Shown here: positions 46,001 to 56,617 of the stretch, in pieces
How the letters are laid out: each line of letters opens with the position of its first letter
Numbering within the stretch: the first letter of the stretch is position 1
Source: Aulostomus chinensis
Lineage: Eukaryota > Chordata > Actinopteri > Syngnathiformes > Aulostomidae
Direction of reading: 5' to 3'
DNA length: 64,000 nucleotides
Assembly: GCA_037954235.1 (NCBI GenBank)
Contig: JBBMOA010000010.1
Location: 20,994,029-21,058,028, forward strand
The notes under the pieces: model-generated
Database searches by the model: none
The model's input: the letters and a program-made list of their open reading frames with translations, nothing else
Told to the model about the DNA's origin: nothing
Translations under genes and position numbers: made by a program

Positions 46001-49000
46001 AGCACAGCCCAGGAAGGTTACTGTTTACCAACCAGGGCTCAAGCATGATCCTGAGCCAGGAGTCTCTGCAGATGTTCCTGCAACAGGTCAGTTTTCCATT
46101 CTGTATGTTATCTATATATATGCGCTAAATGTATTAACATTGTCTTAAAAAATATATAACATGCATGGAGCGTTAACTTGGTCTGACCTCTTTGGTTCAC
46201 TATTTTACTCCCCTTTTCCTCCAATCCCCCTCCTTCCTTCCTTCCTCATCCTGAAATGGTAAATGTACTCCTATCAGGAGCAGCACCACCAAACAGAGAT
46301 TGAATCAACCCCCTCTGTGGGTGTGCCGGCGTCCGTAATCGTCAACAGTAACAACAACACTACTCCAGCCCCTGCTGTCCATGACAGCCAATTAACTGAC
46401 TCTTGGGTGGGTCAGAGCCACAGCCATTCCCCTGGCCTCCCCCACATGACAGCTGTGGTAAAGCAGGTAGAAATGCCCCTTTATGTTAAGCCCCACCCAC
46501 TTGTTGCTGCTGCTGCCGCCACAAAGAAGGGTATCTTCCCTTTCCCCCGTAGTTGTCTTCTGCATTAGTCACTGCTTTCATTGCTCGCACAGTTGCTGTT
46601 TTTCCCAAGTGCAAAAATTACTCATTTGCTTGCAGCTTCTTTGTGTTTCTAACATTTTTTATGTATAATGGTGTGATCATTTCGGTTGTCCGTGTTTTTT
46701 GAGTCGCCTAAAATTTACTTTATTTGCCAGTTGAGTGTATTTTTTTTAACTGATTTGCATTGTTTTTCATCCATTCTATGTACTTTGTCTCAGAATATAT
46801 GTTCATGCTTTATAGAGGGGCTCTATAGGTGCCAAGTGCAATGTTGTTCACCTCTTTACTTACACAATCACAGTCAATCAACTCACCCTCATGTTCTGCA
46901 TCACTGACCAATGACTGATCAATCAATCCACACCTCACTTTTCATTCAAGTCTTTGTGTTTAAATCTTAACCCCCTTATAAGCCCCAGTCTGATCATTGT
47001 AACAACCCAAATCAAAACCTGCTGACCCCCCCCCCCCCCCGCCCCAGCCCTGAGGTTTCGAGATCACCCTTGACTTAACAATCACAAGCCCACGAATCTT
47101 GACTTTTGTCATCTGTTTTAGCTCGCCAAACAATCATTGCTACTCTGTTATGTGTAATTCTTCTCAATCATTAGGCTTGTGCTACTTTTACTCAGCAACT
47201 ACTAGATTTACACTTAAAATACACCGGACACGTCTGTGACCTGTCACGTTGGCAGAGTGTAGCTGGTCTTTTAGTCGCTACCTCGGTTCTGTCTGTGCTG
47301 TCTGCAACTATGCAGCCTGGTGAGACCATCCGCATCTTGTAAGCTCAAAAGTTAAGCTCTGCAGTTATAACTGGACTGCCTCTCATCGAAAACAACTAGG
47401 AGAGGGCGGAGTACTTGCCTTGACGGACAAGTTCCTTCAATCAGATTAAGGAAACGTGATACTATCACATCTCAGACTGAATTGGAAGAACAAATTCCTG
47501 CTACTAGATATTCCTGTTATTCTTTCGTTGCTGTTCTTGAGTCTATTTACTGCAGTGATTTCACTTACAGTGTGTATTATACTATTGTTACTGCCTGTTG
47601 CTTGACAAAGACCATTTTGTGAGAGGTTCAACTGCAAGAACCATTTAGGAGCTGCATTACTGTTGGAAGGTAGAAAAATAGTTAGAGCTCAGTCCTGTCT
47701 GTTTGATTACTTCCTAATTTCTCATATTAGTTCTAGATAGAAGGGCTTCCAAACATGACGGCAGAGCTCTCGAGATATGGATACCCTCACCAGGCTAGCA
47801 ACCGTGTGCCCACTGTGTCTTCTGGGGAGTTTTTGAGCGGCGTTTAAGCTGGGCGATCTGTTTTCCTCATGTGGCAGATGTGTCCCGTGTATTTCTGCTG
47901 TAAAACTGTGCTTCTTTAGACTTTAGCATTGTTGTTTTAGCTGCGTTTGTGTAGCTTGGTATTGGGGTTGGGCGATAATTCTGTATTTTTCCTTTTTTGA
48001 CTTTTATTATTTCATATTTTGTTTAATTGCATAATTTTACAAAATTCTGTTTTATAGTTGATCAATACTATATAATTGTGATTGTACCCCCAATTTACAT
48101 GTTCATCATAACATAGAATCTTGTGTACATTTTTGATGTAATGATTTGAAAAAGTAAGTTTGTGATACAGTCATGTTGCCCAGCCCTGTTTTGTATCTAG
48201 TTTCAAATCTTGAAACTTGTTCGAGATTTGCATGCAGAACTTTTAGTTTATTTTTGTGCCTGATACCCTGATCTCTTACTCTGTTTAAATATTGGTGCAT
48301 TTTTGAATGAAATAATCATAACAGTTTATTGTGATCCACTCACTCAGGTACCTTCTGGTGGCCACCACCAGCCTGTAAAGATCCAGGGCATGTCCCCCTC
48401 ACCGGCCTTGACCAGTCATGCCACAGCACCCACAGTAGCAGACAGCCCCCAGCCATCCCAGTCTCCTCTCACTCTGAGCCAGCAGATCCAGTCACCACAC
48501 CATCAGTCACGTCCTCCTTCTCAGCCTCAGCCACAGTCTCAAACTTCCTCACGCTCATGCACTCCCTCATCCCACCCTCCACTCTTTATAGTCCATAACC
48601 AAATCGCAGATTCTCCCCAACCAACTTCTCAAGGCCAGCCTCAGCAGGCACACATTCAAGTTCAGCTCCAGTCTCAACCACGACCGGCCTCTCAGCCGGC
48701 CCCATATCAACAAGAACAGCCCCCTATGTCACAGTCACCCAAGCCTGCTCCTGCGCCATCTGCACAGCACCAGTTCTCCACACCCCCTGTTAGTACTTCT
48801 GCTTCTACTGTTGTGAAAGCCCAGCTTCCCATCCACTGCCTGACAGCAGAGCAGCAGCACAACCTGCAATTAATAGGAGCTCAAATTCAGACTTTGTCAA
48901 CCATCACCCAACCTTCACCTCAGCAGAAGCAACTGCTGGACAAGCTGCACCAGGTATTGTTCCAGTTCACCACAGTCTAAATTTTGCTTGTGATAAGAGG

Positions 49001-51565
49001 TTTTTTTTTAAACGATGCAGTCTCATTTTGATCCCGTTTTTTTTTTTTACCTCCATGACCTGCCAGTAAAAGTACGAGATGTTCCAAGCTTGTGTATCAG
49101 CTGATGCAGAGTACTGATTGGATATCAGTGTGTGGCCCAGGTTGTTAAATATAAATACATCCAGAGAAGGAAACCATAGAATTTGTTTGGTCATCTATGT
49201 TGACTGTCTGGACACATCAGAGTTTTATTGGTGGGATTTATACCATTTTACCTTGTGGCATTTTGCTATTTCTGTCCAAATACATTGGAAATGCAGCAAA
49301 ACTTCCTTTGTAGGCTTCAGCTAATGTTTAGTGCAGCAAAGTCAAGTTAATTTTCCTGATTGTAATATTTGTAACAGATAAATGAGGAAAGAGTAGCAGG
49401 GTCTCAGGGCTAATGTTTTCAGCTTGGTACCCAGACTTACATACTCACTCACACTGATCTCATGGATCAATGGATGAGATTTTGGATTGTTGTCAAAAAA
49501 ATATGCTGTGTGTCGAGCAAAAGTTAATGAGAAATAGGTTTTGTTCAGTCAAATAATCTTGACTTCAACATCAAAACTACATTTGTGCTGCTTCTGTTAT
49601 CAGCATGATGACATTTAAGGTCTGCAACCTCTTGTTGTCTTGCTCATCCAGTCATTAGCAACCGCTGTTTTTAAGACGCACAAAGCGTTTAGATTAAGTG
49701 ACATATTTTATGCCATGAAAAAAGTTTAATTTAAATGTCCTAAGCTTGTGTTAACCACAACCCTTATTTCAGAAATTTAACTGAAAATCCTTTCAAAAAA
49801 CCATAAACCTTTTAGATGAGTGAAACAGATGTTCAGCAATACTCATTCCTGCACCACTATATCTGTTAAAATGTTATGTTTTTTTTTCTCTTCTTTTTCC
49901 ATACCATTCAGTCTTACTACATATAGGTTGTCAGAGTAGGCCCTGGGAAACAGAGCTGAAGGATTTAGATTTCTGCTGTCCAAAAGCATGTCGTTAAAGT
50001 GTCCCGATGTGCTTCCAGATCCAGCAGAACATCCTGCTGCAGGCCAAGCAGCCTGCTCAACCTCTGCCTCAAGCCACCAGTCAGTTTAGTTCCCAGCAAG
50101 ACATGCCCGTTGACAAAGTGGTGATAACATCATCAGCCAGCGCTGGTCCACCTGTTCAGCTCCCCTCGGTGCTGCAGCCGACATCAGTGCTCATCAAAAC
50201 TCCTGCTACAGGTTCGACATCATTAACGCTCAAAGAAGAACAGCAGGACCCTGAACGTAAACCCTGTTTAATGATTTGTCTCCTCCTCTCAGCCTCAAGT
50301 GACTTACAGGTATTCTCAGGAGCTCAAGGACCAGCTGGAGCAAAGGTGAATCAGACTGTCACTCCTGCCAGCCTTACCCAGCCTGCACAGGTAGGCACCT
50401 CTGCAGTTACTGTATTTCTTTTTCATTTTGGCTTTCCTGTATTGTCCTTCTTTTATCTCCTTTTTCTTTTTTGTTCCACAGGTTCAGCCAAAGTCAGGAG
50501 TGATCAGCTCAGTTAGTGGGATGACTCTGGGGAAAGGTGGGATGCCGATACAGATATTAGGAGCAAATCTCACTCAGATGCCTGCTCCACAGCCCCCTGC
50601 TCCAGTTCAAACTCAGGTAAGAGACTGACAAGGCATACTGTAGTGAGATCCTACAAAACTGCTCCTATTAATCACCATTTTACTGTGTATTCACATCACA
50701 GACAACAATAAAGATGCCTTTCAGTGCAGAGCCCAGCAAAGAAGCAAGGTTTGTGCCACAGGCAGTTGATTGGCTCATTTTGGTATCTCTCAATGGTGAA
50801 GTTGATAAAGTATTTTTATTTTTATGCACACTGAACTGCAGGATGCTGGAACAGCTGAGGAAACAGCAAGGTTCAGTGCTTCACCCAAACTACAGTGCTC
50901 CTTTTAACTCCTTTGAGGACACACTGCACAGACTGCTGCCTTACCATCTCTACCAGGGAACTGCCAACTCCTCTCAAGACTATCAAAGAGGTAACGGAGG
51001 TCACAGCTTGCAGTCTGCTTCCCTTCTGTAAATTATACCATTTTGTAAACATTTTGGTTCTTTTGTGCACAGTTGATGATGAATTTGAGAGCGTCTCCTG
51101 CCACCTGCTGAAAAGGACACAGGCCATGCTGGATAAATATCGTTACCTGCTATTTGCAGAGTCAAAGGTAAGTTTATAGAGCAGCATTTTCTCAATAGGA
51201 CTTCTAGTTGTCCCTTTTGTCCTGAATCGATATTGAACTGATGGCGTTTGGTTTTTGAACCTGAGCAGAGACTGGGCCCCTCAGCAGAGATGGTGATGAT
51301 TGACCGGATGTTCATACAGGAGGAGAAGATTGCATTAAGTCAGGACAGGATTCTGGCCAAGGAGAGACCAGGTATCCTACTTGTGCTCAGATGGAGTTTT
51401 TGGTTTCCTATTCTTGATGTGATGTATACTAATGATTTATTTGATTTAATTGCAGAGGAGTTTGTGGCAAATGCACGCATGCTGGAGAGTGTCGTTTCTT
51501 CACAACAGAAATCACCTTCTGCTGAGCCCCCCTCAGTAACCGGGAATGTAGCTGCAGCTCCAGTG

Positions 51566-51600
<35 letters not shown>

Positions 51601-53233
51601 TGCGCCTGTTCCAGAACCGGCAGCTCCTGCCTCAACCATTCTTCCTAGCATCACCCCAAACCCTCCCACTGCCCCTGCCCCTGCCTCAGCTCCTCCTGCC
51701 GCCCCTCCCGCCACCTCTTTCCCCCCAACAAAACTGGTGATAAAGCAGGGTGGTGGTGGAGCCTCCGTGTCCTGGTCCAGCAGCTGTCCTCCACCACCAC
51801 CAGCAGCAGCAGCAACAGGGAGGATAGTGGCTGAGCCTGCCAGCCACAGCTCCTCCTTCAGTCGTGCTCCATCATCCTCCTTCAACTCTCCACTAGCCGA
51901 TGATGATGACGCTCTCCCCCAGAGAACCAGCAAACCACCTATAAAGACCTATGAGGCTCGCAGGAGAATCGGCCTGAAGCTCAAGATCAAACAAGATCAA
52001 ACAGGGTTCAGTAAGGTGGTCCACAACACTGCCTTAGACCCCGTGCACGCACCTCAACCTCAGCAGAGCAGCCAGTCCATCGCTCAGCCTGAAGCTGCTG
52101 TATCGCATCCAAAGTCCCACCCTTTACCAGTTCCTCCCACTCCCGTCATCAGAACTCAGTCACCCATATGCACTGCTTCCTCGTCCATCTCAACAGTTAC
52201 CACAGCAACCACCCAGTCCAGCCTGCCACTCAAAGGTAATGTTCCTCCCAACGCTGCCCCATCTTCCTCTACCTCTTCCTCTCATAATTGGCCAACATCC
52301 ACCTCCTCATCCTCAACTCAGATGAATGGGACATTGGAAAACCATGACGTGGGTGGGGTCAAACACAATCCCGCCTCCACTCCCTCACAGACCACCTGTC
52401 GCCTTCCCCTAAGGAAAACCTACCGGGAAAACGTAAGTCCAAGGGTGAGACCTGGTGTCCCAGGGGGAGGGGACGAGAGTGTGTCCTACCCCAGACCCCC
52501 ACTGTCACCCCCAAGACTCGAGTGCTCATCTTCCCCCTCAGAGCGGACAGTGATCGCTAGTGTGAAAGTAGAGAAAAGAGGCAGGGAGGCCTTGCACCCT
52601 CAAATGGCATCAAGCCACGAAACTGATCGTTTGGGGAGTTCAGTGCAGGGGCTGGACGAAGTGGATGAGGTGTTTAACCATGGTATTAAAACCACGCAAC
52701 ACCACCAGCTCCTGGAAAGGGAGGGGACTAAAGGGAGAGGGGAGGAGCGAACAGACCAAGACACAGATATAAGTAAATACAAGAGGGCAAGTGGAAAAAA
52801 CAGACAGAGGGCTGCTGGAACATTCAGAATGGACCAGCATGCACCTGGGCCACCATCTCCAGAGTCCTCCTTCACACGGGACTCTTTGCTTCCTGCCAAA
52901 CGCTGCAAGTCAGATTCCCCCGACATGGATAATACTAGCTTCTCCAGTGGCAGCCCACAAGATGACTCTCTGAACGAGCACCTGCAATGTGCAATTGACA
53001 GCATCCTCAACCTGCAGCAGGAGCCCTCTGCCCGCGGGCATAACATTAAAGGGGGCAACAGCAGGCCCAATCAACACCAAAGCCTGCGCCCAGGGGGCTC
53101 TACTGCCTCATCCCACAGACCTTCAGTCTCAGCCGCCTCCTCGGCTTCCTCATCCTCCTCCCTGGCCCAGCACCCTCAGGTTGGTGGCCGCGGCCACAAT
53201 GGCAGCCTGGTGCCCCAGACTCAGAGCAGATAA
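43019..53233 (+). CDS. bicra: BRD4-interacting chromatin-remodelling complex-associated protein (BICRA/GLTSCR1)
   Basis: Coding exons: 43019-43059, 43161-43206, 43694-43759, 44011-46086, 46278-46466, 48348-48953, 50019-50211, 50293-50390, 50482-50616, 50702-50748, 50842-50990, 51073-51167, 51269-51371, 51456-53233. Together they give 1873 aa (human about 1560). BICRA is a scaffold of the ncBAF (GBAF) SWI/SNF complex with BRD9 in the nucleus. The N-terminus MDDEDGRCLLDVICDPEALN is nearly identical to human. VDLDFLEDDDILGG and CDILQQSLAEANITEQ follow. A long Gln/Pro/Ser/Gly-rich disordered part occupies about 150-1150. The conserved GLTSCR1 domain is at about 1165-1290 (GSVLHPNY, FEDTLHRLLPYHLYQG, LLKRTQAML, PSAEMVMIDRMFIQEEK), then TYEARRRIGLKLKIKQ and CAIDSILNLQQ near the end. 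Adjacency to napa and ehd2 separates it from the paralogue BICRAL. The last exon has a poly-Ala run. Confidence 0.93.
46467..47962. other. bicra intron after exon 5, first part
   Basis: No exon is recognised. It holds a poly-C tract (about 47027-47040). The frame continues briefly past the donor at 46467, but conservation with the family stops there. Confidence 0.5.
47963..48188. mobile_element. short hAT-like MITE in a bicra intron
   Basis: The left end TGGGGTTGGGCGAT and the reverse complement of the right end (CAGGGCTGGGCAAC) match at 10 of 14 positions and belong to the 'GGGCTGGGCGAT' type of end common in teleost MITEs. Eight-base flanks cttggtat (47955-47962) and ttttgtat (48189-48196) agree at six positions, fitting a decayed 8-bp hAT target duplication. 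There is no open frame. The AT-rich interior is 198 bp. Confidence 0.5.
48954..50018. other. bicra intron after exon 6
   Basis: A 1.07-kb GT-AG intron without recognised exons or repeats. Confidence 0.6.
50212..50292 (+). other. bicra: 81-nt frame-preserving, stop-free intron of bicra (possible exitron)
   Basis: Between GCTACAG|GTTCGA and CTCCTCCTCTCAG|CCTCAAG lies an 81-base segment without a stop in frame. Spliced or retained, the reading frame continues, so retention adds exactly 27 residues. The pyrimidine-rich 3' end, which would be read as hydrophobic LMICLLLS inside an otherwise polar, disordered region, argues that it is normally spliced. The donor is weak, so partial retention is plausible. 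Confidence 0.5.
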
Positions 53234-54426
53234 CAGCCCCTCGGCCCCAGGCTGGACTGACACGGGGAACTAAGAGACAGACTTGGGGACAAGGGGGGGG
53301 GGGGGGGGGACTGTGAAAACAGTATCACTGTACTACTCTGCCAAGCTGTGTTGGCTTTGTTTGTCCTTTTGAATTGTCCAGTCATTTCTCTCTTTTACGG
53401 CCCGACCCATGATGGAATAAGAAAGTGTTGGAAGTAGAAATGACTTGAAGATGCCTGTTTTTCAGACGTGTTCTCAGCCAAGATTGAGTTACAAAATGAA
53501 ATCGTCAGAGATTGTTCTCTCTTTCATTCTTCCCCTTCTTGTTTTAATCTCCCTTTAGTATTCTTACATTCCTCTCATGTGGCCTGAGCATTTCATATAT
53601 TGGTTTAAAAGGTGTCCCAGTGAGCACCAGGCAGCTTGTTTTAAAAAGGTCAAAGGTCATCAACATCTGTCTTGACTTCCTGCAGCTGAGAGACACAAGT
53701 TCATGCTGTAAAAGTTCACAATACACAAAGAATCTTCCTTTACAAACCCAGTTGTGTTCATACAAAGATAATACTGCCCCACAGATGCAAATAGCACAAG
53801 TTACAGTGATACACCGGTTTCTTCTTTATAAGGAAACATTGTAAAGGCCCATCAATTTCGGCAAATCCATGAACCTCAACTTCCTTCATATCTGCTTTAA
53901 AGTACTGAGAAAATCATTTGAACATTTTACTCCTTTAGGGTACTGTAGTACTGTACCATTCAGATGTAAACAAACATGTTGCAAGGAAATTCACAGCAAC
54001 AGATGATTTCCCAGGTTATTGTTTTAGACCTCGCCTCCTTTGCATACCTGCCCCCTCCTGCTAGTGTTGCCAGATTAGGACTTGATGCATTTCAGTCAGC
54101 AGGGGGCAGGACAGATTTAACTGTTGCCTCTCTCTTTTCTGAGTCTGGTTTATCTCTGGACCACCACGTCCCTGCCTCCCTTGTTTGTATGTTTTTTTTG
54201 TTGTTGTTTGTTTGTTTGTTTTTTTAACTCTGGTGGACAATTCAAGCGCAAACGCAGCACAAGCATTGAAATTGGAAGAAGAAGAAGAGAAAAAAAAGGA
54301 ACAATAATATTGTACAAAAAGACCGTAAGAGAATTTGAAGTATAGTATTACAGATTAATTTTGTATTGTATTTATTGTGTATAATGATACTTTTTAAAAA
54401 GAAATGTACATTTAGTAAAACTGTAA
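53234..54426 (+). other. bicra 3' UTR
   Basis: About 1.2 kb from the stop codon to the likely poly-A signal. It starts with a G tract (53296-53309) and includes oligo-T and GAA-rich tracts. No second gene is recognised. Confidence 0.55.
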
Positions 54427-54432
54427 ATTAAA
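54427..54432 (+). terminator. candidate bicra poly-A signal (ATTAAA variant)
   Basis: ATTAAA in an AT-rich stretch, followed by a T-rich segment. It is the best signal downstream of the bicra stop codon. Confidence 0.4.
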
Positions 54433-56374
54433 CCTTGCTTCTTTTATGAATCACTGCTGGCCCTCTAATCATTTGTCCAGCTGCAGACAGTAATGCCTGA
54501 CCATCAGGGTGCATTCCTTAAGATGACTAATGATTACAAAGGAGCACTGTATGATAGTCAGGAGGGGATGTGTGTGGGGTGTGTTCACTATCAGACAGCC
54601 AGCAGGAGGTGCATGACAGTTGAAAGTAGAGCTGGTTGTTGTACTTGAAGGTTCACATAGTTTGGGAGGAGCAAGAGCGACTTCAGTGTCTGTAAGTAGA
54701 ACAGGAATAAAATAGACCAGAAAAAGCGTGAAACTCGAGGGTAGCTGCATCGGGAAGCATTGATAGCGTGCATAAGAGTGCTGGGAGATTATGTCATGTC
54801 AAAAAAAAAATTTAAATTGACTACACCCAAATAATTTATTCACCCCACCTCACCCCCCTCCTCCAGATCCACGCCCTCTGGTCACAGCTCATCTTTGCCA
54901 CGGGCAGGGTGTTGGTGCTGCCCACCGCCCTGCTCGGCATCCCTGCAAGAGGAGGTGCAACTGAGTAGGAGGTAACAGAAGAGCTGGCCTGCATTGTGCT
55001 CTCTCAGCCAGCAGAGTAAGGACCCTGGCTCAGATTTGAAGCTCATCTGAAATACATTAAACTCTGGAGAAGAAGGACCCTCCTGTACTCTCTCTGCGTT
55101 GACGCTCCTATTTGCTGTCAGAGGTACACCCATACATGTAACAGCAGCTCCTCCAACAGACTGTTTTTGTCTCCTCAAGTCAAAAATATTTTCCAAACTC
55201 CAGAGGGCAAGACTGGAGAGAGAGAGTGAGAGATCCAGGTGCTCGAAGAAGTCTGTTTCTTCTCGGTAATAACTTGGTAAATACTCTTTTTTTTTTTAAT
55301 TTCTTTTTGAGAGCAGACTTTCAATACGGCTTGATTCATGACTTTGTATTTAGACTTTTATTTTTAATTAGCCAGAAAAAGCAGAAGAAGCTTGATGATG
55401 CAAAGCCTAGCAGCAGAGTTTCAGCAGGGAAACTTAAAACTTTCACTAACCATTTTGCACATCTGTTTAGTTTCTTCATTTCATATGAAAAGAATGATTC
55501 TCTTTAAATGTGTTGCTCCTGCAGGCTAGACTGTTACGTTGCTTGTTCTGAGAACAAAAATGTGGTGCAATTGTGGTACACAACCACACTAGGCAATTTC
55601 CACCATCCTTAAACTTCAGAAATTGATCCCAGATCCTTCACTGAACTTTTCCATTCTCATGGGATCTGCGTTCATTAACTCTTCGTCACAGTCCAGACAT
55701 TTCTCCTCTCTTGTTTGTTACAGTGATCAAATCACATTTAATGTCTCTTGTGTAAATCTCCCGGGTTCGCCATTTTGACAAGAAGAACTTTAGACGCTCT
55801 GGTCTTGTGACATGTCAGGACTGTGTTGGGTATTTTTCTCTGGGCAGATTTGATATCCCACTTCCAATGAGATTTGCAAGAGAAAAGCTTTGCTCAGACT
55901 GAGTCGAGGTCCACTGATGCATGTCGTACCCCTGTGCTTTTGTGTCACTTTACTTCTTATAATGAGCCTTCAGTTTCTGATCTAAAAGCACTCAAGGGTT
56001 AAATTTGTTTTTCCATGTACAGACTGCCCCCTTAAGAGGACTTTTCCTTACTTGAACAACCGAACCATGCACGTATTTCATGTTCTCCTGAGAGGAACTG
56101 CAGGGGATGAAAGGAATGTCTTACTCACTTCACTGTAAAGTAATGAGCAGTGCCTGTGCAAATCTTGACATGGGGTTGGGTTTGCAAGTTTTCCAGCGTG
56201 AACACCAACTTTTTCCATGCATGCACTGACAATGCTAGGCAGCCTCCACATCTTTACTCCAGGCTGTGGCTAACCACTTGCCTGGAAGATCTTTTCAGAG
56301 TATTTGGATTCATATCCTATGTTTCTGTTTGGAGTGACCTCTACTTCTCTCTTTTTCCTGTCTGCATTTCAGCC
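54433..56374. other. intergenic region between bicra and ehd2
   Basis: No coding exon is recognised. Open frames such as 54882-55196 on the minus strand and 55226-55507 on the plus strand have no visible family features. It contains the ehd2 upstream region. Confidence 0.5.
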
Positions 56375-56381
56375 TATAAAA
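56375..56381 (+). promoter_or_regulatory. TATA-like box upstream of ehd2
   Basis: TATAAAA in a good context, about 240 bases upstream of the ehd2 start codon, with no upstream ATG conflict that rules it out. It could set a start site near 56405-56410. It may equally be a chance match in AT-rich DNA. Confidence 0.3.
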
Positions 56382-56617
56382 GTTCTCATCTGCTTTGAAA
56401 AGGGAAGATCCAGGCTTCAAACACAACATCAGACTTATCGTTGGTCTGTGTGTGTGTGTTTGTTACGGAGGTTTCAAGGACGAGAGAGCAGCGTTTACGC
56501 AAATACAGGAAACATCTGAGGGTTTTTCCAAGTTTCAGCCAGAGGGAATTTAACTCCACGATTTAAATTTTTTTTTTTTTTTAAAGAAGCTCCTTATCAT
56601 CTTGTTAGTCAATCAAC

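Noticed and set aside
52433..52541. Possible intron at a GTAAGT in the last bicra exon, ending at a CTCAG
   Set aside because: Removing 109 bases shifts the frame and meets a stop at once. The uninterrupted frame carries conserved C-terminal motifs further on, so the donor-like word is taken as coding sequence.
55226..55507. 93-codon frame between bicra and ehd2
   Set aside because: It is dominated by Phe/Leu from T-rich DNA, with no family similarity.
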